Positions 39,641 through 47,400 of a stretch of 64,000 bases of DNA are shown here, in pieces. Under the pieces are notes generated by a model. The model was given only the letters and a program-made list of their open reading frames with translations. It was not told where the DNA came from and made no database searches. Position 1 is the stretch's first letter; each line of letters starts with the position of its first letter. A program made the translations under genes and the position numbers. Origin of the DNA: Arthrobacter sp. 131MFCol6.1 (lineage in GTDB: Bacteria > Actinomycetota > Actinomycetes > Actinomycetales > Micrococcaceae); assembly GCF_000374925.1 (NCBI RefSeq), contig NZ_KB895549.1:1-64000 (forward strand). Direction: 5' to 3'.

Positions 39641-39679
39641 ACGGGAGGACCGGAGCATTAGCTCCGGTCCTCCCGTGTT
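39641..39679 (+). terminator. Terminator after secA
   Basis: Arms 39641-39656 and 39661-39676 pair perfectly over 16 bp around ATTA, followed by GTTT. It lies 15 bp after the stop codon and separates secA from the converging Rv3235-like gene. Confidence 0.9.
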
Positions 39680-39809
39680 TGCGCCTCCTTTCCTTGACAG
39701 TCCGGCCCTAGACAGTCCGGGCTTTCCCTTGCAGGCCGACGCCGGTCCTGCAGGTTCCTGCCCGTTGCGCCTTCGGCCCGCTACTGTTTTCTGCCTGCGG
39801 CCGTGTCGT

Positions 39810-40295
39810 TCAGCCGATCTCCAGCACGGTGACGCGCCATGCCGCCGTGTAGCGCTCCAGCCGCAGCGCGACCGCGCGGACCCGTGTTTCCTCGACCACC
39901 ACCGCGCTGGCCTCGTAGACGTCATCCGCTACGCGGCAGGCCCGGACGGACCGGACGGACGGATTGCGGTGCAGCCTGCCCGCTGTTGGCGAGCTGCCGG
40001 AGGCAACCCGGCGAGTCAGTGCGGCGCGGTGCTGGAGGGCCGCCAGGCAGCGCGGGTCCAGGCGCCGGGAGAGCTGCTGTGCGGGCCGCGTGCCGGCCAG
40101 CACTTCGATCGCTGCCTGCACGGTGCTGCGGGAAATCGCGCATATCTCGCGGGCCTCGTCAACAACGCGCAGTGGCGGCGGGGCCGCGGCGGCGTGGTTG
40201 GCCGCTGGTGTTGCCGTGCCGGACACAACCCGGAGGGCGGGGGCGTGCGGGACGGGGGTCGCCGCGGCTGAGCGGATCCCGGTGACTGCGTTCAT
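39810..40295 (-). CDS. Rv3235 family protein
   Basis: The product has 161 residues from ATG 40295 behind AAAGGAA. A Pro/Ala-rich N-terminus (1-45) leads to a compact domain (about 46-160) with ICAISRSTVQAAIEVLAGTR and AWRVTVLEIG. The family is confined to actinobacteria, mostly just downstream of secA, and has no known role. There is no signal peptide or membrane helix. The gene runs toward secA, 170 bp downstream of the LysM gene on the same strand. Confidence 0.8.
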   Translation of the reverse strand: MNAVTGIRSAAATPVPHAPALRVVSGTATPAANHAAAAPPPLRVVDEAREICAISRSTVQAAIEVLAGTRPAQQLSRRLDPRCLAALQHRAALTRRVASGSSPTAGRLHRNPSVRSVRACRVADDVYEASAVVVEETRVRAVALRLERYTAAWRVTVLEIG

Positions 40296-40464
40296 GACGG
40301 TTCCTTTGCTGATGGCTAATGGCTAATGCGGGTGGCTGGTGCCTGTGCGGGTGGCTGCGCCGGACGAACTTCCGGCCGGCCCGTGCTGTGGTCTTCGGTG
40401 TAGGCGGAGCCGGGCGCGGGGCAGGGGCCGTGGCCGTGGCTGCGGCCCGTGGTGCGGCGGGCGC

Positions 40465-41274
40465 CTAGCGTGGCGGCGGGAGGACCAGGACCTGTCCGGG
40501 CCGCAGCAAGTGCGGGTCGGCTCCGATAGCGTCGCGGTTGCCCGCATAGAGCCGGGGCCACTCCCTGGCGATGTCGACGTCGGAAGCCAACGGCCCCAGC
40601 GCCGCCGCGGCGATGCTCCACAGCGAATCGCCGGACCGGACCGTGACCTCTCTGCGGGCGCCGGGGATGTCCCGCGCGCGCACATGGCGTGCAGCCAATG
40701 GTCCGGCATCCACGATGGGGCTCAGCGGCTTCCACCGCGGGTCCAGCGCGGTACCGGCTCCCGGCCCTGGCGGGTCCGGCGCCAAGGCCTGCCCGGGCGA
40801 CGGTGTCCACGAAGCCGACACCGCTGCCGGGCCGGTCCGGTCCGGCCCGGTCACGCCGGGCGCAGTGGCCGCGTTGGCCAGCGGCGCTGTCAGCAGCTGC
40901 AGCCCGACGGCGGCGAGCACCAGCCGCCGCATGAACGCCGGGCTGAACCGGGCCGTGGCCGCCGCCGCGCGGGTCCTGCCGAAGCGGTCCAGCAGTGCCG
41001 CTGCGACGGCGATGGCGAGTGACATCACCCACCAGGTGATGACAATCAGCCCGGCCGTATTTGCCACGATCCCCACCTGGTCCTCGAAGGACAGTGACTG
41101 CCGGCGCGCCGAGCCGGACTGCCAGCGCTGAATGAGGAAACTTCCCGTAGCCGCGAGGAAGATCCCAAGCAGCAGGATGACGGCGGCCATGGCGGCGTCG
41201 GCCCGAACTGTCTGTCTGGGCAGGCGGACGGGCAGGGGGCGGGCCCCGGGGTGCGGTGTTGCTGTCCGGTCCAT
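40465..41274 (-). CDS. Membrane protein with C-terminal LysM domain
   Basis: The product has 269 residues from ATG 41274 behind GGAGGAAA. Three membrane helices are likely: AAMAAVILLLGIFLAATGSF (about 27-47), VANTAGLIVITWWVMSLAIA (about 69-90) and LVLAAVGLQLLTAPLANAAT (about 117-136). A Pro-rich linker follows. Residues 211-266 form a LysM module (VTVRSGDSLWSIAAAALGPL, ending LLRPGQVLVLPPP) that should bind peptidoglycan outside the cell. The gene begins 26 bases from a five-copy 10-bp repeat array (41301-41350) that lies in its upstream region. Confidence 0.85.
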   Translation of the reverse strand: MDRTATPHPGARPLPVRLPRQTVRADAAMAAVILLLGIFLAATGSFLIQRWQSGSARRQSLSFEDQVGIVANTAGLIVITWWVMSLAIAVAAALLDRFGRTRAAAATARFSPAFMRRLVLAAVGLQLLTAPLANAATAPGVTGPDRTGPAAVSASWTPSPGQALAPDPPGPGAGTALDPRWKPLSPIVDAGPLAARHVRARDIPGARREVTVRSGDSLWSIAAAALGPLASDVDIAREWPRLYAGNRDAIGADPHLLRPGQVLVLPPPR

Positions 41275-41300
41275 GGGCTGTTTCCTCCAGTCAGAATGAA

Positions 41301-41350
41301 TATCTTTTGATGCTGTTTAATGTCGTTTGATTATTTTTAATCCTGTTTAA
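41301..41350. repeat. Five helically phased 10-bp direct repeats (TNNYKTTTRA)
   Basis: Five back-to-back 10-mers all fit TNNYKTTTRA: 41301, 41311, 41321, 41331 and 41341. The repeat is one helical turn, so every TTT faces the same side of the DNA. The stretch is markedly AT-rich in a GC-rich setting and lies 27-76 bases upstream of the LysM gene and 106 bases before the 41456 gene. BldC-type proteins bind AT-rich direct repeats of about this period, and a BldC-like gene is 0.7 kb away. Phased T-tracts can also bend DNA. Confidence 0.8.
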
Positions 41351-41420
41351 CGAAGTGTGATCCTGTTGTGTCCCGGTTGTCTAGGTGCAGTCCGTGCCTG
41401 TGGATAGGGTTGCCTACGGA

Positions 41421-41455
41421 TTGACCGGTGCGGGAGGCCCGCCTACGCTGGCGCC
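41421..41455 (+). promoter_or_regulatory. Consensus-like leaderless promoter of the 41456 gene
   Basis: TTGACC (41421-41426), a 17-base spacer, TACGCT (41444-41449), 6 bases, then ATG 41456. This is the clearest sigma-A type promoter in the window and has no Shine-Dalgarno sequence. Confidence 0.7.
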
Positions 41456-42025
41456 ATGCGGTGGGATGCCTTGTTTGAGGACATGGAGGGACAGCTGGCT
41501 GGGCGCCAGCGGCTGGAATTTGAGGCCGAAATAGCCGAGCGTGCACTGGTGGACTCTGCGGGAGTGGAGCTCGCGGACCGGCTCCGGGGGTCCCTCGGGC
41601 TCAGTATCCGCGTGCAGCTGTCCTCGGGGAGGGCGTACGAGGGAGTGCTGAGCCATGCGGGCAGCGAAGCCCTGGTCCTTGACGAGCCCCAGCACCAGGT
41701 ACTCATTCCCTACGCCGCGGCGGCGCACTATGGGGGTCTTTCGCGGGTGGCGGTCTCCGAACCGTCAGTTGTCCGCCGGCGGCTCGGTTTGGGCAGCGCC
41801 CTGCGGGGACTCGCGAGAAACCGTGCGCCGGTGACGATATTTTTCGCTCACGACGGGGCGGATGCCGGGCTCTATGGCGTCATTGACACAGTCGGCAGGG
41901 ACTTTTTGGACCTGGCCGTGACACGGGAGGGCGAGGAACGGCCTCCGGGGAACGCCCGGCAGGTGGTGGCCATTCCCTTCGGCGCCCTCGCGGGCATCAG
42001 ATCCGTTGGTGCCGCCGGCAGCTAG
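41456..42025 (+). CDS. Unknown protein with two Sm/SH3-like repeats
   Basis: The product has 189 residues and no recognised family. After a helical N-terminus (MRWDALFEDMEGQLAGRQRL), two similar segments appear: residues about 47-95 (IRVQLSSGRAYEGVLSHAGS, then VLIPYAAAAHYGGL) and 125-183 (VTIFFAHDGADAGLYGVIDT, then VVAIPFGALAGI). Both follow the pattern strand, turn, strand with G-V-D, then a closing IP-strand, as in LSm-type beta-barrels. There is no signal peptide. It converges on the BldC-like gene with 14 bp between stops. The function is unknown. Confidence 0.75.
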   Translation: MRWDALFEDMEGQLAGRQRLEFEAEIAERALVDSAGVELADRLRGSLGLSIRVQLSSGRAYEGVLSHAGSEALVLDEPQHQVLIPYAAAAHYGGLSRVAVSEPSVVRRRLGLGSALRGLARNRAPVTIFFAHDGADAGLYGVIDTVGRDFLDLAVTREGEERPPGNARQVVAIPFGALAGIRSVGAAGS

Positions 42026-42039
42026 TCAGCCCGCCAGGT

Positions 42040-42261
42040 TCAACTTCCGGCGGACTTCGCCTTGGCCTCTTCGATCATGCGGCTGGCCTCGGCGTAGCGC
42101 TCCTGGATGTACTGCTCGAGCATCTTCTCCTCGACGCGCCACTGGCCGCGCCCGCCCACCTGGATTGCCTTCAGCTCGCCGCTGCGAACAAGCGCGTAGG
42201 CGGCCGGAGAGTTGATCTGGAGCTGCTCGGCAACGTCAGCGAGAGTCAGGAATCGGGGCAT
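42040..42261 (-). CDS. Small BldC-like winged-helix DNA-binding protein
   Basis: The product has 73 residues from ATG 42261. FLTLADVAEQLQINSPAAYA forms the helix-turn-helix, and ELKAIQVGGRGQWRV the beta-wing, as in excisionase/BldC/MerR-type HTH_17 domains. The last 25 residues are a charged helix (YIQERYAEASRMIEEAKAKS). BldC proteins bind AT-rich direct repeats head to tail and control development in Streptomyces. Two GTTTG units spaced 10 bp (42308-42322) lie upstream of this gene, so it may bind its own promoter. Orthology to BldC is not shown. Confidence 0.82.
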   Translation of the reverse strand: MPRFLTLADVAEQLQINSPAAYALVRSGELKAIQVGGRGQWRVEEKMLEQYIQERYAEASRMIEEAKAKSAGS

Positions 42262-42414
42262 GAATCCATTTTGCCACCGTTGAGGCCTACTGGTGCCGTT
42301 ATCCACAGTTTGCGCCTGTTTGACCTTGGATCTTCCACCAGGGCGGCCCGGGCGCAACAATAGGGGTTGCCCGGCATCCCGGGAACGGACGGCGACGACA
42401 GGGGGAGCGGACGC

Positions 42415-43059
42415 ATGAGTGGAAGCGCGGCAGCCGGAGGGGCCCGTTTGAAAAGGCCGTCCTGGAAAGACCCCCGGCTCCTCGTCGGAATCCTGCTCGT
42501 CCTGGCATCCGTGGTGGGCGTGGTCTCGCTGGTCGGTGCCGCGGACCAGACCACGGAAGCGTATGCAGCCCGGGAGCCGATCGCCGTGGGGGAGACGCTG
42601 ACTACCGACAAACTGCACCGGGTCAAGGTACGGCTCGGGGAGTTGGAACAGCACTACCTGACCCCGGAGGCCGGCCTGGATGCCGGACTCGTGGCCGTGC
42701 AGCGGATCGGCAAGGACCAGTTGCTGCCGCGCGAGAGTGTCGGGCAACTGGACGGGCTGGACCGCAAGCCGGTCGCCGTCACCGTCGAGGAGAACCTTCC
42801 GGCCCAAGCCGTGGCGGGCTCGCGCGTGGATGTCTGGGTTGCCTTGCCGGACACCCGCAACGGCTTCAGCGAGCCCACCCTGCTCCTCTCCGGCGCCGAA
42901 ATTGCCCAGATCACCTCGGGCAGTACGGCCTTGGGCTCCTCCCGCGCCACGGTGGTCATGGTGCTCGTCCCGGACGCCCAGATGCCCAAGCTGCTGGGGG
43001 CCCAGGCCAACAAAGCAAAGATCGCGGTCGTGTGGAACCCGGGCGGTACCGCGCGATGA
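42415..43059 (+). CDS. SAF domain protein (CpaB/RcpC-like)
   Basis: The product has 214 residues from ATG 42415 behind GGGGGAG. A cytoplasmic lead is followed by one membrane helix (residues about 23-44, LLVGILLVLASVVGVVSLVG), then a SAF domain (about 50-120) with YAAREPIAVGETLTTDKLHR and RESVGQLDGLDRKPVAVTV. CpaB/RcpC proteins shape Flp pilus secretion in tad loci. No TadA, TadB or pilin gene lies near. It overlaps the CpaE-like gene by 4 bases (ATGA), so the two work together. Confidence 0.85.
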   Translation: MSGSAAAGGARLKRPSWKDPRLLVGILLVLASVVGVVSLVGAADQTTEAYAAREPIAVGETLTTDKLHRVKVRLGELEQHYLTPEAGLDAGLVAVQRIGKDQLLPRESVGQLDGLDRKPVAVTVEENLPAQAVAGSRVDVWVALPDTRNGFSEPTLLLSGAEIAQITSGSTALGSSRATVVMVLVPDAQMPKLLGAQANKAKIAVVWNPGGTAR

Positions 43060-44381
43060 GCATTCCCGTGGTGACCGTGGGGGACTCCCGTGATGACCTG
43101 GTCGGCGGACTCGAACGGCTGCACGGGCCCGTGTCCGTTGTCCGGCGGTGCAGCGAACTGGCTGAACTGCTGGCGGCCTGCCAGAGCGGGTTGGCCCGCG
43201 CCGCCGTCGTAGCGGCCGGCAGCGAAGAGCTGACGGCCTCGCTGGTGGACCGGCTGTCCGCCGTTGGCGTCGTCGTTATCGCACTGACCGACAACCCTGA
43301 GGAAACGGTCCGCCTGCGGACTATTGGCGTGGCAGCAGAAGCCCGCGCCATTGATGCCGCGGCCCTGGCGGCGCGGATTTCCGCGGCGGTGGCGCAGCTC
43401 AGCGGCGCCGGAGACGGGCCGGGGCTGGCCGCGCGTGACGGCGCCTCATCCGTCGCCGTCGCGGCCGCAGGGCAGATGCCGCGGTCTTCCGGGGCGCCGC
43501 CGGTCACCGCAAGTCCAGCCGCGAAGGGCCGGATCATTGCGGTCTGGGGCCCGGCCGGCGCGCCGGGCCGGACCCTGGTGGCCGCCAACATCGCGGGGGA
43601 GTTGGCCGCGGAAGGCCAATCCGTGCTGCTGGTCGACGCCGACAGTTACGGTGCCAGCGTGGCCGCCCTCTTGGGTCTGCTTGACGAGGCCGCCGGGCTG
43701 GCCCAGGCCTGCCGGCTGGCAGACCAGGGTCTGCTCGACGCCGATGCCCTGGTCAGGATCGCCACGACGGTGCCGACCAAGGCCGGGACAATGCGGGTGC
43801 TCACCGGCATCACGCGGGCGGACCGCTGGACGGAACTGCGCGCTGCGGCCCTCACGCTGGTGCTGGACCGTGCCCGGGAGATTGCGGATGTCACGGTGGT
43901 GGACACCGGTTTCTGCCTCGAAACCGATGACGCGCTGGGCTTTGACAGTGGCGCGCCGCGCCGCAACGCCGCGACCCTGCGAAGCCTGGAACTGGCCGAC
44001 ACGGTCTTTGCCGTCGGGGCAGCGGACTCCATCGGCGTGCCGAGGCTGGTCCGTGGCCTCGCCGAACTCCGGACGGCCGTCCCGCAGGCATCGCCCCACG
44101 TGGTCCTGAACAAAGTCAGAACCTCCGCCGTTGGACGCTCGCCCGAACGTCAGCTGCGGGCCGCCTGGGAGCGGTACGGCCCCTCGGCGCCATTGTCGGC
44201 GTTCCTGCCCTCCGACCCCGCGGCGAGCGATGCCGCCCTCCTGTCGGGGGCACTTTTGCTCGAATCCGCCCCTGAATCCGAGCTGCGGCAGGCGATCGCC
44301 ACATTGGTTTGTGCACCTGCCCAGCGAATCAAGAAATCCTTTGTCTTTTCTTCCACAGCACGACGCCGGGCAAAGGGTTAG
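43056..44381 (+). CDS. CpaE/MinD-like ATPase with altered Walker A
   Basis: The product has 441 residues from ATG 43056. Residues 1-115 resemble a receiver-like domain and 120-158 form a linker. The ParA/MinD-type domain follows: AVWGPAGAPGRTLVAANIAG (about 162-181), LLVDADSYGASVAALLGL and DVTVVDTGFCLET. In MinD/CpaE the P-loop is normally KGGxGKT; here the key Lys is Arg173. ATP binding may be lost or use another contact. In tad loci CpaE positions the secretion machine; here it pairs only with a CpaB-like protein. A dispersed tad cluster elsewhere is possible. Confidence 0.85.
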   Translation: MSIPVVTVGDSRDDLVGGLERLHGPVSVVRRCSELAELLAACQSGLARAAVVAAGSEELTASLVDRLSAVGVVVIALTDNPEETVRLRTIGVAAEARAIDAAALAARISAAVAQLSGAGDGPGLAARDGASSVAVAAAGQMPRSSGAPPVTASPAAKGRIIAVWGPAGAPGRTLVAANIAGELAAEGQSVLLVDADSYGASVAALLGLLDEAAGLAQACRLADQGLLDADALVRIATTVPTKAGTMRVLTGITRADRWTELRAAALTLVLDRAREIADVTVVDTGFCLETDDALGFDSGAPRRNAATLRSLELADTVFAVGAADSIGVPRLVRGLAELRTAVPQASPHVVLNKVRTSAVGRSPERQLRAAWERYGPSAPLSAFLPSDPAASDAALLSGALLLESAPESELRQAIATLVCAPAQRIKKSFVFSSTARRRAKG

Positions 44382-44438
44382 TGTCAACGTAAGGGCCGCA
44401 AAGAGGCGGCTGTGAACTTCTTTTATGGAGGCGTTTCG

Positions 44439-47400
44439 ATGTCGTCTGGGTCCAGCGTGGAGGATCAGCCCGTTTCGATCGGTAGTAGCGAAAGCTACCT
44501 CGGGGATTACTACGAGCACCTCGCGGAGGAGGATTTCCGGGCCTATCCCCAGGAAGTCCTGACGGCAAGGACCGAAACCCACCGCCAGATCGCGGCGACG
44601 CGGAAGCCGGGCATCGCGAACATCGCCCTCCGTGACGAGGCCGACTGCAGCGTCCTGTACATCGTCACCGATGACATGCCCTTCCTCGTGGATTCCGTCA
44701 ACGCCGAACTGGTCCGCCAGAACGCGCCCATCCACCTCGTGCTGCACCCGCTTTTCGTGGTGACCCGCAACCGGGAGACCGGCGATCTCGTCAAGGTGGC
44801 GCGCGTCCCCTCCCACCTGGGCATCTCCAGCGGTGACACGGCGGCCATGCCGAACCTCTCCCACCTCATCGCCGAGGGCGACAACGCCTCGCACATGGAA
44901 TCCTGGATCGCCGTCGAGATCGACCTCGTCGACGACGAGAAGCGCGCGGAACTGGTCAAGGGAATCTCCCGCGTGCTTGGCGACGTCCGCGCCGCCGTCG
45001 AAGACTGGCCCAAGATGCGCACGAAGGCCCTGGAGATCTCCGCGGATCTGGACCGGGTGGCCAACCGGGCGCAGATTGCCGAGCTGCGGCAGGCCCAGGA
45101 CCTGCTCCGCTGGCTCGATGACGGGAACTTCACTTTCCTCGGCTACCGCGAATACGACCTCGTGAACGAATCCGGCGAGGATGTCCTCGAACTGCGCGAG
45201 GAAAGCGGCCTCGGCCTGCTCCGCGCCGGCGCGGACACCCGACAGGTCCAGCACCTCACCGAGGCCGGCCGGAAGAAGGCCCGCGAGAAGCGCGCGCTCG
45301 TGATCACGAAGGCGAACTCCCGCTCCACCGTGCACCGCCCGGCGTACCTGGACTACATCGGCGTCAAGAGCTTCGACGCCGCCGGCAACGTCAACGGGGA
45401 ACGCCGCTTCATCGGCCTGTTCGCCACGACCGCCTACGCCGGATCCGTCCGCGATATCCCCGTCGTCCGGGAAAAAGTGGCCGCCGTCCTCAGCGACGCC
45501 GGCTTCCCGCCTGACTCGCACTCGGGCAAGGACCTGCTGGGCATCCTTGAAACCTATCCGCGCGATGAGCTCTTCCAGATCGAAATCCCGGACCTCGCCG
45601 CCATCGCCACCGGCATCCAGCGGCTGCAGGAGCGCCGCCGGACGCGGCTCTTCCTCCGCCCCGACATCTACGGCCGCTTCATGTCAGCCGTCGTCTATCT
45701 GCCCCGCGACCGCTACACCACCAACGTCCGCCTGCGCATTGAGCAGGAACTGCGGGAGACCTTCAACGCCGTCTCCATCGACTACGAGGCGCGCATGACA
45801 GAGTCCGCTCTGGCCCGTCTCTTCTTCCGGATCCGGCTGCCCAAGGACGCCGACGTCAGCAACGTCAACAGTGACGAGCTGGAGAAGCGCCTGGTCCGGG
45901 CCGCCCGTTCCTGGGGCGAAGGCATTTCCGAAGTTCTGCGCGCCCGCGGCGACGGCGGAGACGCCAGCGCCAAGGAACTGGCAGCCGTCTGGGCGGAAGC
46001 ATTCCCGGCCGGCTACCGGGTGGACTACGAGATCGAAGACGCGCTGCAGGACATCGACCGCTTCGAAAAGTACGGTGCCGCGGCCGAACGGGCCGGCGAA
46101 GCCGTCAAGGAGCACCCCGGTGTCCACGTGTACCTCCCCGATGGCGCCGGAGCCACACTGGAAGAGGACGCCCGGGTCAAGCTCTACATGCTGGAGCCGA
46201 AGAGCCTGAGCCAGATCCTGCCGTACTTCCATAACCTCGGCCTCGAGGTCCTGGACGAACGCCCGTTCGAGATCGAGACCGCGGATCACCGGGACTTCTT
46301 CCTCTACGACCTTGGCCTTAAATACCCCGCCGGCGTGGATCCCCAAGCCACCGGCCAGCTGCTGGGCGAGTTTTTCGGCGCCGCCGTGACCGGCGCCGTG
46401 GAATCCGACAGCTTCGACCGGCTGGTGCTGCGGGAAGGCATGCACTGGCGCCAGGTGGTCGTACTGCGCGCTTACGCCAAGTACATGCGGCAAATGGGCA
46501 ACACTAACTCCTTCGGATTCCTGGCTGACACCCTGCTGGCGAACCCGGATGTCACCAGGGGACTCAGCGCCCTGTTCACAGCACGCTTCGACCCCGCGCT
46601 CAGCGACGCCGACCGCGTGCTCAGGGAAGTTGAGGTCCTCGCCGGCCTGGATGCAGCGATCGAGCAGGTCGCCACCCTCGATGCCGACCGCGTGCTGCGC
46701 ACGTTCAAGAACCTTATCCAGGCCACGCTCCGCACGAACTACTTCCAGAACAAGCCCCACCTGAGCTTCAAACTGGATCCGTCCCTGATCGAGGGCCTGC
46801 CGTTCCCGCGGCCCATGTTCGAGATCTGGGTCTACTCGCCTCGGGTCGAGGGCGTGCACCTGCGCTTCGGCAAGGTGGCCCGCGGCGGCCTGCGCTGGTC
46901 GGACCGGCGCGAGGACTTCCGCACCGAAATCCTGGGCCTGGTGAAGGCGCAGACCGTCAAGAACGCCGTCATTGTCCCGACGGGTGCCAAGGGCGGCTTC
47001 TACGCCAAGCAGCTCCCGGACCCCGCGGCAGACCGCAGCGCCTGGATGGCCGAAGGTGTCGAGAGCTACAAAACGTTCATCCGCGGGCTCCTGGACATCA
47101 CGGACAACCTGATCGTGACGCCCGAGGGCGAAACCGTCCGGCCCCCGGCCGACGTCGTGCGCCATGACGACGACGATTCCTACCTCGTGGTCGCGGCCGA
47201 CAAGGGTACGGCGTCCTTCTCCGACATCGCCAACGGACTGGCCTTCGAATACGGCTTCTGGCTCGGCGACGCCTTCGCCTCCGGCGGCTCCGTCGGCTAC
47301 GACCACAAGGCCATGGGCATCACCGCCCGCGGCGCGTGGGAGTCGGTCAAGCGCCACTTCAGCGAACTGGACCTCGACACCCAGGCCGAGCCCTTCACCG

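Noticed and set aside
40312..40356. Short repeats GGCTAATGGCTAATG and TGCGGGTGGCTG between the Rv3235-like and LysM genes
   Set aside because: Too short and imperfect to assign any role.
43446..45521. Open frame of 691 codons antisense to the CpaE-like and dehydrogenase genes
   Set aside because: Crosses two real genes on the other strand and shows no family motif.
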